From the NCBI GenBank assembly GCA_017432545.1, contig JAFRJA010000076.1, positions 1-50,049 of the forward strand: 50,049 bases of DNA, given 5' to 3'. The DNA comes from Erysipelotrichaceae bacterium (lineage in GTDB: Bacteria > Bacillota_I > Bacilli_A > Erysipelotrichales > Erysipelotrichaceae). Positions 42,138 to 50,049 of the stretch are shown piece by piece. The notes below the pieces were generated by a model. The model ran no database searches, was not told the DNA's origin, and saw nothing but the letters and a program-made list of their open reading frames with translations. Position 1 is the first letter of the stretch. Each line of letters begins with the position of its first letter. Position numbers and translations under genes: made by a program.

Positions 42138-43724
42138 TTACCACTTGTTAGTGACTTTTTCCGCAAAGCCCATAAAGTCTTTGACTTCGATCACCTTTCC
42201 ATCGTCAAGGATCGCTTTGCCCGAATACTTTCCAAATACCTGATGCTGGTCAGAACCCAGGATCACAAAATCGGTGTTTGATGCACGATCCAGTACCGGT
42301 TCGAAATCCATTTCAAAACGTCCGTCATCGGAAGTAAAAGTCCACGGTTTGAGGTAATCTTCTTTACCATCCTTCATTGGAATGTTGAAAGTGACCTGTG
42401 AAAGCTTATGTGCTTTACCGTCATAGAAAAGCATATTCTCGCTGGCGGCCGAAGTATCGCCAAAGCCATAGCCGATATTGAAACCAAAGCGATGACCATC
42501 AACGTCTCCGGATGCTGAACCCCAGTACCAGGTATTCTTATAAGTCCAGACACCTCTGCCCCAGTCCAGGGTCCCGAAACTGTTGGAGGGATCAAAGATA
42601 TAATCTCTGCCATCAAAGCTGACCTTGCCGCTTGCCGGCATGCAGTTGATCTTCTGATTGTAATAGAAATGGACCTTGCTTTCTTTGTATGGCGTTACGA
42701 TCACCATCGATTCATCATCAGGATCTTTTAAACTTATGGAACCTCCGATTGGTTTTTCATCGAGGAAATTATCCATCTGGAAATTCAGGATCCGTTCATT
42801 TTCCTTCTTGATGAATTCAATCTTATAATCCTTGCCTTCACCTTTCACATCGCCGGATTTTGAAGAAACAGGAAAATTCCTCTTGCCTAAAGTCATGAAT
42901 TTCATCGGTGAATTCGTATGTTCCCACTTTTTCTCAAAATCGATCAGAGAGATCGAATCAAGAGCCATATATGAGTTATCATCGACGGTCAAGGCTACAG
43001 CATATCGATCGTTATAGATCAGATAATAGTCCCATTCCTTTATCCTTAAGGAATTGGCTTTGATGCTGCTACGGTCGTAATCAAGGATCAGCGATTTGGC
43101 AAATCCAGCTTCCTTAAGATGGCCTTTTTCATCAAGCAGTTCATGTCTGTTTGTGATCTCGTGCTGTGTCATAACTTTCTCCATATTTAGCAGATAACGG
43201 TAAACTTTTTCATCGACCATGTCTTTAACAGCTTCATAATCGTGAAGATTATTGCGGATGAAAGTGGAAGAGATATCCATCTTTTCCACGTCGAGGATGA
43301 CATAGTTTTCTTTATGCAGACGCTTCATCTGTTCAGCGACGTCGATATCTTCACGTCCGACCACGATGAAGTCGTATTTCAGGATCTCTTTATATTCCTT
43401 CCAATCTTCGAATTTAAGAAGATTATCTGCCCCTAAGATAAAGACGAATTCATCATCAGGACGATCTTCTTCAAGTTTGCGAAAGATCTGATAGGTATAA
43501 GGTATATCGTTATACTTATCATCGATGATGATATTTTTATTTGAGACTAATCTCAACATATCCAGACGCATATTGAGAGGCATCAGATCTTTCTTATCCC
43601 AATAGGAACCAGTTGCAATGATCATGACCTTATCGACCAGTTTCTGTCTGATACACTCCTTAGCGATCCTGATATGTCCGACATGGACCGGATTGAAAGA
43701 ACCACAATAGATCCCTAAACGCAT
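42138..43724 (-). CDS. nadD: NadD-DUF2804 fusion protein
   Basis: A 528-residue protein. Residues 1-~183 are nicotinate-nucleotide adenylyltransferase: GIYCGSFNPVHVGHIRIAKE (nucleotidyltransferase HxGH), FILGADNLLKFEDW and the ISSTFIRNN motif. The domain ends at the usual NadD C-terminus (DEKVYRYL). It then runs in frame, without a stop, into a ~344-residue DUF2804-like domain beginning MTQHEITNRHELLDEKGHLKEAGFAKS and containing NSFGTLDWGRGVW. The ATG of that second part (43172-43170) is preceded by GGAG with six bases between, so an internal start could yield the DUF2804 part alone. DUF2804 function is unknown. NadD makes deamido-NAD from NaMN and ATP. AGAGGA lies before ATG 43724; the nadE stop is one base upstream. 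Confidence 0.88.
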   Translation of the reverse strand: MRLGIYCGSFNPVHVGHIRIAKECIRQKLVDKVMIIATGSYWDKKDLMPLNMRLDMLRLVSNKNIIIDDKYNDIPYTYQIFRKLEEDRPDDEFVFILGADNLLKFEDWKEYKEILKYDFIVVGREDIDVAEQMKRLHKENYVILDVEKMDISSTFIRNNLHDYEAVKDMVDEKVYRYLLNMEKVMTQHEITNRHELLDEKGHLKEAGFAKSLILDYDRSSIKANSLRIKEWDYYLIYNDRYAVALTVDDNSYMALDSISLIDFEKKWEHTNSPMKFMTLGKRNFPVSSKSGDVKGEGKDYKIEFIKKENERILNFQMDNFLDEKPIGGSISLKDPDDESMVIVTPYKESKVHFYYNQKINCMPASGKVSFDGRDYIFDPSNSFGTLDWGRGVWTYKNTWYWGSASGDVDGHRFGFNIGYGFGDTSAASENMLFYDGKAHKLSQVTFNIPMKDGKEDYLKPWTFTSDDGRFEMDFEPVLDRASNTDFVILGSDQHQVFGKYSGKAILDDGKVIEVKDFMGFAEKVTNKW

Positions 43725-43725
43725 C

Positions 43726-44481
43726 CTATTCCTCTACCTTATAGACCGGCACATTGAACTTATGTGCCGCCTTGTGATGCAGGACTTCGATCTTCTCTCT
43801 TTCCTTTTCATCGACTTCTTCATTGCGCAGAACTTTGCCGATGTCTTTATATTTGACACCGAGCTTGTCTTCATCAGATTGTCCGGAAATACCATCATCC
43901 GGGGTCCTGTACAAGACTTTTTCCGGTACACCAAGTACGGCACCGACGGCGATTACTTCATCAACAGTCAGGCCATAGATCGGCGCGATATCATAAACGG
44001 AATCACCGCCCTTGGTGAAATAGCCGACATAAAGTTCACAGGCATTACTGGTACCGGGAACGATATAGGTTCCGCCTTTAATGGCACTGAGTAAAGGCGC
44101 CATGTAATATACGGAAGCCATCCTCAAACGCGGTTTAAGGTTGATATCGGAATTCTTGGTCTCTTCCGCGGTGAAATCACCGAGCTTATCGATCTGTTTT
44201 CTGAAAGTATCAAAAGTTTCGGTGAGATCGATATTGAGCAGTTCAAAACCAAAATGATCAGCGACTAGTTTGGCATCGGCTGCATCAGCATCTTTGGAGT
44301 GACATGGTAAAGTCAGGCCGACAACATTTTCCGGACCGATCGCTTCGCACATCAAAGCCGCAACGACTGCTGAATCCTTGCCGCCGGAAATGCCTAATAC
44401 GGCACCTTTGAGATTGCATTTTTCATAATAATCACGGATAAACGTTACGATTTTTTCTTTTTCTTTTACAGCATCAAACAT
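43726..44481 (-). CDS. nadE: NH3-dependent NAD synthetase
   Basis: A 251-residue synthetase of the short ammonia-dependent type (no glutaminase domain). The PP-loop is VLGISGGKDSAVVAALM; VPGTSNACELYVGYFTKGGDSVYDIAPIYGLTVDEV and RTPDDGISGQSDEDKLGVKY form the NaAD and ATP sites. It makes NAD from deamido-NAD. GAGGTGG lies before the ATG, which overlaps the pncB stop (TAATG). Confidence 0.96.
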   Translation of the reverse strand: MFDAVKEKEKIVTFIRDYYEKCNLKGAVLGISGGKDSAVVAALMCEAIGPENVVGLTLPCHSKDADAADAKLVADHFGFELLNIDLTETFDTFRKQIDKLGDFTAEETKNSDINLKPRLRMASVYYMAPLLSAIKGGTYIVPGTSNACELYVGYFTKGGDSVYDIAPIYGLTVDEVIAVGAVLGVPEKVLYRTPDDGISGQSDEDKLGVKYKDIGKVLRNEEVDEKEREKIEVLHHKAAHKFNVPVYKVEE

Positions 44482-45686
44482 TATTTCACCACCTCGTTAT
44501 TCATTCGCCATTCTATACTACGCTTCAGGAAATCGACATATTCCTGATTCTTGCACATTCCTTTGCCTTCAACATCCGAGATCTTGGCCACATCCTGACC
44601 ATTACATTTGGTAACTTTCATGACGATATTGAGTGCTTCAACCGATGTGTCATTAGACAGATAGGTTCCGATACCGAAAGCCACTTTGCATCTGCCTTTG
44701 AAATGTTCATAAATCTTGTTTGCTTTTTCAAAGTTTAAACTGTCAGAGAACAGTAAAGTCTTTTCTTTCGGATCGATACCTAATGATTCATAATGTGCCA
44801 GCATTACATCGCCCCAGACGATAGGATCACCACTGTCATGACGGACACCGGAGAACAGCGTCGCAAAAGTCAGACGGAAGTCTCTTAAGAAGGCAGCGGT
44901 CGTGATTGTATCGGTCAGGGCCGTACCATTAAGGACACCGTATTCCTTGACCCAGGCATTAAGCGCATAGTAATTGGAATAAGCCGGATTGTGTTTGTGG
45001 TCACCCTGTCCGACGCACATGATCCATTCATGAGCCATCGTTCCTACCGGAGTAAGATTATACTTTCTGGCCAGATAGACATTGGAAGTACCGACAAATC
45101 TTGATTCTCTCGGATTTGTCTTGGCTAATCCCGCAATGATATATTCCTGGGCTTCAGCGGAAAGTCTTCTTCTTAAACCGAATTCGGAATAAGAACCGAG
45201 CTTATATTCTCCTGAATCGACCTTGGCGCATTTTTCATCAGCTCTTTTCTTGAAATCTTCAAACAGCTGATCATAATCATAGTTCATGCGGAAATAGACT
45301 TCATTGACGATCGCTAAAGTAGGTACCTCATAAAGCGAAGTATTCAGCCAGGTACCAAAGGTCTCAATCAGCAGTTCCCCATCCTTGAGTTCAAAAGAGA
45401 AATCCTCATAACGGGGCTGCCACAGTCTTAAGAAATCGACATAGGAGCCTTTGATCCACTTGATACCATTGAGATATTCAAGTTCATCTTCCTTGAAACG
45501 CAGATCACAGTATAGTCTGACCTGTCTTTTGATCTCTTCTACTGTTTCTTCATTGAACCGCACATCCTTGTTTCGACATCTGAAAGTCCAAGTCGTCTTA
45601 TAGTCCGAAAACTGATGATAGATGGCCTGGCCCATTGAAAACTTGTACAGATCGTTTTCCAATAAGCTTTTTATTATCTGTTCCAT
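44481..45686 (-). CDS. pncB: Nicotinate phosphoribosyltransferase
   Basis: A 401-residue enzyme. It opens LLENDLYKFSMGQAIYHQFSDYKTTWTFRCR, has the conserved GTMAHEWIM region and GVRHDSGDPIVWGDVMLAHY with the catalytic basic residues, and LLFSDSLNFEKANKIY with GIGTYLSND for PRPP. It converts nicotinate, PRPP and ATP to NaMN, the first step of the Preiss-Handler salvage. AGAGGTG lies eight to nine bases before the ATG. First gene of the pncB-nadE-nadD operon. Confidence 0.96.
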   Translation of the reverse strand: MEQIIKSLLENDLYKFSMGQAIYHQFSDYKTTWTFRCRNKDVRFNEETVEEIKRQVRLYCDLRFKEDELEYLNGIKWIKGSYVDFLRLWQPRYEDFSFELKDGELLIETFGTWLNTSLYEVPTLAIVNEVYFRMNYDYDQLFEDFKKRADEKCAKVDSGEYKLGSYSEFGLRRRLSAEAQEYIIAGLAKTNPRESRFVGTSNVYLARKYNLTPVGTMAHEWIMCVGQGDHKHNPAYSNYYALNAWVKEYGVLNGTALTDTITTAAFLRDFRLTFATLFSGVRHDSGDPIVWGDVMLAHYESLGIDPKEKTLLFSDSLNFEKANKIYEHFKGRCKVAFGIGTYLSNDTSVEALNIVMKVTKCNGQDVAKISDVEGKGMCKNQEYVDFLKRSIEWRMNNEVVK

Positions 45687-45834
45687 GATTTACACCTCTT
45701 GTTGTTTTGTTCATTTATAATTATAGACGTTGTTTTCTTCACATACAAAACAAAGAAAAACAGCCCAAAAACAGTCATTTGGCACAGCTGAACCCGTGAA
45801 TCGGCAAAATATGCATAAAATCGATAAAAAATGC

Positions 45835-45863
45835 TTGATTTGCCCTATCGTTTTTGGTAGTAT
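45835..45863 (+). promoter_or_regulatory. str operon promoter
   Basis: TTGATT (45835-45840), 17 bases, TAGTAT (45858-45863). It predicts a leader of about 85 bases before rpsL. Confidence 0.65.
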
Positions 45864-45870
45864 AAGAAAG

Positions 45871-45947
45871 CTGACCGGATCCGAAAGGATCTATATATAA
45901 GTCAGATATTTGGCACACCTGACAAAGTGTGCATAGTGAAGAAAGGA
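45871..45947 (+). promoter_or_regulatory. rpsL leader RNA with possible pseudoknot
   Basis: GATCC-GAAA-GGATC (45878-45891) forms a tetraloop hairpin that CTGAC (45871-45875) and GTCAG (45901-45905) can extend. GCACAC (45913-45918) pairs with GTGTGC (45927-45932), and the loop of that hairpin has a second CTGAC (45919-45923) that could instead pair with GTCAG. The mutually exclusive or pseudoknotted pairing just before the AAGGAG site suggests autoregulation by a ribosomal protein. Confidence 0.5.
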
Positions 45948-45955
45948 GAATATAA

Positions 45956-46366
45956 ATGCCAACAATTAATCAGTTAGTAAGAAAAGGCAGAAAAGCTAGA
46001 ACATTCAAGTCAAAAGCTCCGGCTCTCAATAAAGGTTACAACTCTTTAAAGAACCGTCCTATTGATCTGGCTTCACCGCAAAAAAGAGGTGTCTGCACCC
46101 GTGTCGGTACAATGACCCCTAAGAAGCCTAACTCAGCTTTAAGAAAGTATGCCCGTGTTCGTTTATCTAACGGTATGGAAGTTACTGCTTACATTCCTGG
46201 TATCGGACACAACCTGCAGGAACACTCAGTTGTCATGATCCGTGGCGGACGTGTTAAGGATTTACCTGGCGTGCGTTATCACATCATCAGAGGAACCCTC
46301 GACTGCGCCGGTGTTGACGGCAGAATGCAGGGTCGTTCTTTATACGGCGCCAAAAAGCCTAAGTAA
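45956..46366 (+). CDS. rpsL: 30S ribosomal protein S12
   Basis: A 136-residue S12 starting [31 protein letters not shown]. The decoding-centre loops [15 protein letters not shown] and [19 protein letters not shown] have the wild-type lysines associated with streptomycin sensitivity. AAGGAG precedes the ATG. First gene of the str operon. It carries the short insertion common in Gram-positives. Confidence 0.99.
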   Translation: MPTINQLVRKGRKARTFKSKAPALNKGYNSLKNRPIDLASPQKRGVCTRVGTMTPKKPNSALRKYARVRLSNGMEVTAYIPGIGHNLQEHSVVMIRGGRVKDLPGVRYHIIRGTLDCAGVDGRMQGRSLYGAKKPK

Positions 46367-46387
46367 AACATGAAAGGAGATTAAAAA

Positions 46388-46858
46388 ATGCCAAGAAAAG
46401 GACATATTGCAAAACGAGATGTATTAGTAGACCCGATCTACAATTCCAAGCTTGTGACACGTTTAATCAACAAGATCATGTTAGATGGTAAAAAAGGTGT
46501 CGCACAGAACATCCTCTACAATGCATTCGATATCGTAGAGAAGAAAACAGGCCAGCAGCCAATGGAAGTATTTGAAAAAGCATTGGACAATGTCATGCCT
46601 GAACTCGAACTTAAATTAAGAAGAGTCGGTGGTGCTAACTACCAGGTTCCGGTTGAAGTATCCGATGAAAGAAGACTTACTTTAGGTCTCAGATGGATCG
46701 TCAACTATTCAAGACTCAGATCTGAAAGAACCATGGAAGAAAGATTAGCTGCCGAAATCATTGATGCCTCTAATGGTACCGGTCAGTCTGTCAAGAAGAA
46801 AGACGATACTCATAAGATGGCTGAAGCAAACAAAGCATTTGCTCATTATCGCTGGTAA
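46388..46858 (+). CDS. rpsG: 30S ribosomal protein S7
   Basis: A 156-residue S7 starting [40 protein letters not shown] and ending in the mRNA-exit hairpin and basic tail [14 protein letters not shown]. It nucleates the 30S head. A 21-base gap with AAAGGAG separates it from rpsL; fusA follows with an 18-base gap. Confidence 0.99.
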   Translation: MPRKGHIAKRDVLVDPIYNSKLVTRLINKIMLDGKKGVAQNILYNAFDIVEKKTGQQPMEVFEKALDNVMPELELKLRRVGGANYQVPVEVSDERRLTLGLRWIVNYSRLRSERTMEERLAAEIIDASNGTGQSVKKKDDTHKMAEANKAFAHYRW

Positions 46859-46876
46859 TAGAAAAGGAGAAACGTT

Positions 46877-48970
46877 ATGGCACGTCAATATGCTTTAGAA
46901 AATACAAGAAATATTGGCATCATGGCGCATATCGATGCAGGCAAGACTACCTGTACAGAAAGAATTCTCTTCTTTACCGGAAAAACACATAAGATTGGTG
47001 AAACTCATGACGGTGCCAGTCAGATGGACTGGATGGAACAGGAACAGGAAAGAGGTATAACTATCACCTCTGCTGCCACCACCACCTTCTGGCCGGGCTC
47101 AAAGAATCAGCTTCCTAAGACCAGGATCAATATCATCGATACTCCGGGTCACGTCGACTTCACCGTTGAAGTTGAAAGATCTCTGCGTGTACTTGATGGT
47201 GCGGTCACAGTTTTAGATGCCAAGGCCGGCGTTGAACCTCAGACTGAAACAGTCTGGAGACAGGCTTCGACCTACCATGTTCCGAGAATCGTCTTTGCGA
47301 ACAAAATGGATGCGACAGGTGCTGATTTCATGATGTCCGTCAGATCGATCGACGATAAGCTTGCTGCCAAAGCAGCCCCGATTCAGATGCCGATCGGTGC
47401 TGAGAACACCTTCCGCGGTATCATCGACCTGGTTGAAAGAAAACAGTATATGTACATGAATGACCAGGGTACGGATATCGTTGAATCAGAGATCGAAGAA
47501 CAGTACAGAGATGATGCGGAACTGTTAAGAAACGAACTGATCGAAAAGCTGTGTGATTATGATGACGAACTCATGGAAGTGTTCCTTGATGGAAAAGATC
47601 CGGAGACCTCATTAATCAAAGCAGTGATCAGAAAAGCGGTTATTACTTCCGAATTCTTCCCGGTATTGTGCGGTTCAGCTTACAAGAATAAAGGCATTCA
47701 GCTCTTGCTTGACGCGATCGTCGAGTATCTGCCTTCCCCACTTGATGTTCCGGCGATCAAAGGAACAGCCAAGTATGGTGAAGAAGTCGAAAGACATGCC
47801 TCAGATGATGAACCGTTTGCGGCTCTGGCCTTCAAGGTCATGACTGACCCGTTTGTCGGAAGACTCACCTACTTCAGAGTCTACTCCGGTGTAGCCTCAG
47901 CTGGATCTTATGTGCTTAATGCTACTAAAGATTGCAAGGAAAGATTTGGAAGATTGGTACAAATGCACGCAAACCACCGTGCGGATATCGAAGAGGTCGA
48001 TGCCGGTGATATTGCAGCTGCAGTAGGACTTAAAAACACTACCACCGGTGATACGCTGTGTGATGAAAAACACCCGATCATCCTGGAATCAATGATCTTC
48101 CCTGAACCGGTCATTCAGATGTCTGTCGAGCCTAAGACAAAGGCCGACTCTGATAAGATGGATATCGCTTTGGCTAAACTGGCCGAAGAAGATCCGACTT
48201 TCAAGACATACACTGATGAAGAGACTGGGCAGACGATCATTGCCGGTATGGGTGAACTTCATCTGGATATCATCGTTGATAGAATGAAGCGCGAATTCAA
48301 AGTCGAATGCAATGTCGGTAAACCGCAGGTTGCCTACCGTGAGACCATCAGATCAGCAGCTGATTGTGAAGGTCGATTCGTCAGACAGTCAGGCGGTCGC
48401 GGACAGTATGGTCACGTCTGGATCAAGTTTGAACCAAACGAGACCGGCAAGGGCTTTGAGTTCATTGATGCCGTAGTCGGCGGAACTGTTCCTAGAGAAT
48501 ATATCAAGCCGACACAGGAAGGACTTAAAGCAGCACTTGAGAACGGCCTGATCGCCGGTTATCCGGTAGTTGATATCAAGGCTACCCTGTTCGATGGTTC
48601 TGCTCATGAAGTTGACTCTTCAGAAATGGCCTTCAAAACAGCGGCCAGTCTAGCACTCAAAGAAGCTGCCAAAAAATGCAATCCGGTACTGCTGGAACCG
48701 ATCATGGATGTCGAGATCACCGTCCCGAGCGAATACCTCGGAACCGTCATGGGCGATGTCACAAAACGTCGCGGACATATCAATGATCAGGAGGAAAGAG
48801 GCAATGCTGTAGTCATCAGAGCCTTCATCCCATTGTCCCAGATGTTCGGTTATGCAACCGACTTAAGATCCAATACTCAGGGTCGTGGAAACTACATGAT
48901 GCAGATGGATCACTATGCCGAGGTACCTGCCAGTATCGCGGATGAAATTGTCAAGAAAAACACGCGCTAG
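46877..48970 (+). CDS. fusA: Elongation factor G
   Basis: A 697-residue translocase. G1 [10 protein letters not shown]2 [12 protein letters not shown]3 DTPGHVDF, G4 ANKMDATG and G5 in GSAYKNKG are all intact. Domain IV ends with [24 protein letters not shown] and the family signature [23 protein letters not shown] precedes the ATG. It is the single EF-G copy in the str operon. Confidence 0.99.
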   Translation: MARQYALENTRNIGIMAHIDAGKTTCTERILFFTGKTHKIGETHDGASQMDWMEQEQERGITITSAATTTFWPGSKNQLPKTRINIIDTPGHVDFTVEVERSLRVLDGAVTVLDAKAGVEPQTETVWRQASTYHVPRIVFANKMDATGADFMMSVRSIDDKLAAKAAPIQMPIGAENTFRGIIDLVERKQYMYMNDQGTDIVESEIEEQYRDDAELLRNELIEKLCDYDDELMEVFLDGKDPETSLIKAVIRKAVITSEFFPVLCGSAYKNKGIQLLLDAIVEYLPSPLDVPAIKGTAKYGEEVERHASDDEPFAALAFKVMTDPFVGRLTYFRVYSGVASAGSYVLNATKDCKERFGRLVQMHANHRADIEEVDAGDIAAAVGLKNTTTGDTLCDEKHPIILESMIFPEPVIQMSVEPKTKADSDKMDIALAKLAEEDPTFKTYTDEETGQTIIAGMGELHLDIIVDRMKREFKVECNVGKPQVAYRETIRSAADCEGRFVRQSGGRGQYGHVWIKFEPNETGKGFEFIDAVVGGTVPREYIKPTQEGLKAALENGLIAGYPVVDIKATLFDGSAHEVDSSEMAFKTAASLALKEAAKKCNPVLLEPIMDVEITVPSEYLGTVMGDVTKRRGHINDQEERGNAVVIRAFIPLSQMFGYATDLRSNTQGRGNYMMQMDHYAEVPASIADEIVKKNTR

Positions 48971-48994
48971 CAATTGCTAAATAGAGTGTTTTAT

Positions 48995-49008
48995 CTTAAA
49001 ATATTAAG
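48995..49008 (+). other. Hairpin between fusA and tuf
   Basis: CTTAA-AATA-TTAAG, about 25 bases before the tuf start. A second palindrome, TAGCAATTGCTA, overlaps the fusA stop (48968-48979). Neither has a T-run, so tuf is likely cotranscribed. Confidence 0.4.
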
Positions 49009-49033
49009 TGTTAAATTAGGAGGAAAACTTAAG

Positions 49034-50049
49034 ATGGCAAAAGAAAAATTTGACCGTTCCCTGGAACACGTCAATATCGGTACCATCGGTCACGTTGACC
49101 ATGGTAAAACAACTTTAACAGCTGCTATTACCAAGCGTTTAGCAGAAAAGGGTCAGGCTGAGTTCAAGGCTTATGACCAGATCGACGGAGCGCCTGAAGA
49201 AAAGGCTCGTGGTATCACTATCAATACTGCTCACGTTGAATACAAGACAGACAAGAGACACTACGCTCACGTAGACTGCCCGGGACATGCTGACTATGTC
49301 AAGAACATGATCACTGGTGCCGCTCAGATGGATGGTGCGATCCTGGTTGTTGCTGCAACTGATGGACCGATGCCTCAGACTCGTGAACATATCCTGTTAG
49401 CCAGACAGGTCGGTGTTCCTTATAACGTAGTATTCCTTAAAAAGTGCGATATGGTTGATGATCCAGAACTAATCGACTTAGTTGAAATGGAAGTCAGAGA
49501 ATTACTTGATGAATACGGATTCGACGGTGACAATACTCCTGTAATTCGTGGTTCAGCATTAAAGGCTCTTGAAGGTGATCCAGAAGCTCAGAAAGCTATC
49601 GATGAACTGATGGATGCATGTGACTCTTACATTCCTTCTCCAGCCAGAGAAATGGACAAGCCATTCTTAATGTCAGTAGAAGATGTATTCACAATCTCTG
49701 GTCGTGGTACAGTTGCTACTGGTAGAGTAGAACGTGGTGTAGCTCATCTGAATGATGAGGCTGAAATCGTTGGTTTAAGACCTACAAGAAAGACTGTTAT
49801 TACAGGTCTTGAAATGTTCCACAAACAGTTAGACCAGGCTGAAGCCGGTGATAACATTGGTGCATTACTTCGTGGTGTCAACCGTGACGAAATCGAAAGA
49901 GGTCAGGTATTAGCTAAACCTGGTTCAGTTACTCCTCATACTCAGTTCACAGCTCAGGTTTACGTATTAACTAAGGATGAAGGTGGTAGACATACTCCAT
50001 TCGTAGCTAACTATCGTCCACAGTTCTATTTCCGTACAACTGACGTAAC
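49034..50049 (+). CDS. tuf: Elongation factor Tu (3' truncated by window end)
   Basis: TTAGGAGGAAAACTTAAG lies before ATG 49034 and the frame runs off the window after 338 codons. G1 [22 protein letters not shown]3 DCPGHADYV and G5 RGSAL are present. The G4 guanine-recognition motif, normally NKCD, reads KKCD: codons CTT AAA AAG TGC GAT at 49436-49450, so the Asn (residue 136 with Met, N135 in E. coli numbering) is Lys. Domain II follows normally ([19 protein letters not shown]). It delivers aminoacyl-tRNA to the ribosome. Confidence 0.98.
   Translation, partial: MAKEKFDRSLEHVNIGTIGHVDHGKTTLTAAITKRLAEKGQAEFKAYDQIDGAPEEKARGITINTAHVEYKTDKRHYAHVDCPGHADYVKNMITGAAQMDGAILVVAATDGPMPQTREHILLARQVGVPYNVVFLKKCDMVDDPELIDLVEMEVRELLDEYGFDGDNTPVIRGSALKALEGDPEAQKAIDELMDACDSYIPSPAREMDKPFLMSVEDVFTISGRGTVATGRVERGVAHLNDEAEIVGLRPTRKTVITGLEMFHKQLDQAEAGDNIGALLRGVNRDEIERGQVLAKPGSVTPHTQFTAQVYVLTKDEGGRHTPFVANYRPQFYFRTTDV

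Noticed and set aside
1..50049. CRISPR arrays, tRNA genes, insertion sequences or prophage
   Set aside because: No regularly spaced repeats, cloverleaf sequences, transposase or integrase motifs were seen.

Overview
The window looks like chromosomal DNA of a low-to-moderate GC Gram-positive bacterium, most likely a Firmicute of the Erysipelotrichia type. Pointers are EzrA, the RapZ-YvcK-WhiA cluster, a rhodanese-less ThiI next to a cysteine desulfurase, CcpA-type catabolite control, many lipoproteins with Gram-positive lipoboxes, and no outer-membrane genes. The genus is not identifiable by eye. The window is gene dense, with about 50 genes on both strands. I saw no tRNA, rRNA, CRISPR array, transposase or phage genes. 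No gene-free stretch exceeds 300 bases; the longest are the rpsL leader (45687-45955), the region before a toxin-antitoxin-like pair (33174-33433) and the rpsD leader (30065-30286).

Layout. 1-2497: three consecutive genes (the first cut by the window edge; the next two have hydrophobic, signal-like N-termini) sharing one beta-rich domain, the last carrying BspA-like DUF285 repeats. 2488-8611: a DUF885 lipoprotein, an orphan gene, and an overlapping operon of NUDIX hydrolase, P-loop/CYTH-like protein and PcrA helicase. 8649-20827: small housekeeping and envelope genes (methyltransferase, pseudouridine synthase, patatin, rhomboid, SPFH protein with two tiny ORFs, LMW phosphatase, rhodanese and thioredoxin lipoproteins, GH2 glycosidase). 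20909-24822: a beta-glucoside unit (PTS EIIBC, GH1 phospho-beta-glucosidase, RpiR regulator) with a cre site and an inverted-repeat operator. 24832-32361: peptidase, ThiI/desulfurase, EzrA, S4, PHP phosphatase, guanylate kinase. 33434-35172: an AbiE-like pair whose nucleotidyltransferase is split by an in-frame TGA. 35211-40703: SDR, whiA, yvcK, rapZ, uvrB. 40771-45686: pepC and a coupled nicotinate-to-NAD salvage operon (pncB, nadE, nadD) in which NadD is fused to a DUF2804 domain. 45956-50049: the str operon (rpsL, rpsG, fusA, tuf), with tuf cut by the window edge.

The strongest genome-scale signal is promoter geometry. At least ten genes have a TANAAT-type -10 hexamer (in one case AATAAT) ending exactly seven bases before the start codon (six-base spacer) and no Shine-Dalgarno sequence, which predicts leaderless mRNAs. 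Genes inside operons and ribosomal genes instead have clear Shine-Dalgarno sites. Other notable points are a Lys in place of the G4-motif Asn of EF-Tu, the NadD-DUF2804 fusion with a possible internal start, a possible pseudoknot in the rpsL leader, and a strong promoter driving a 30-residue ORF ahead of the SPFH gene.
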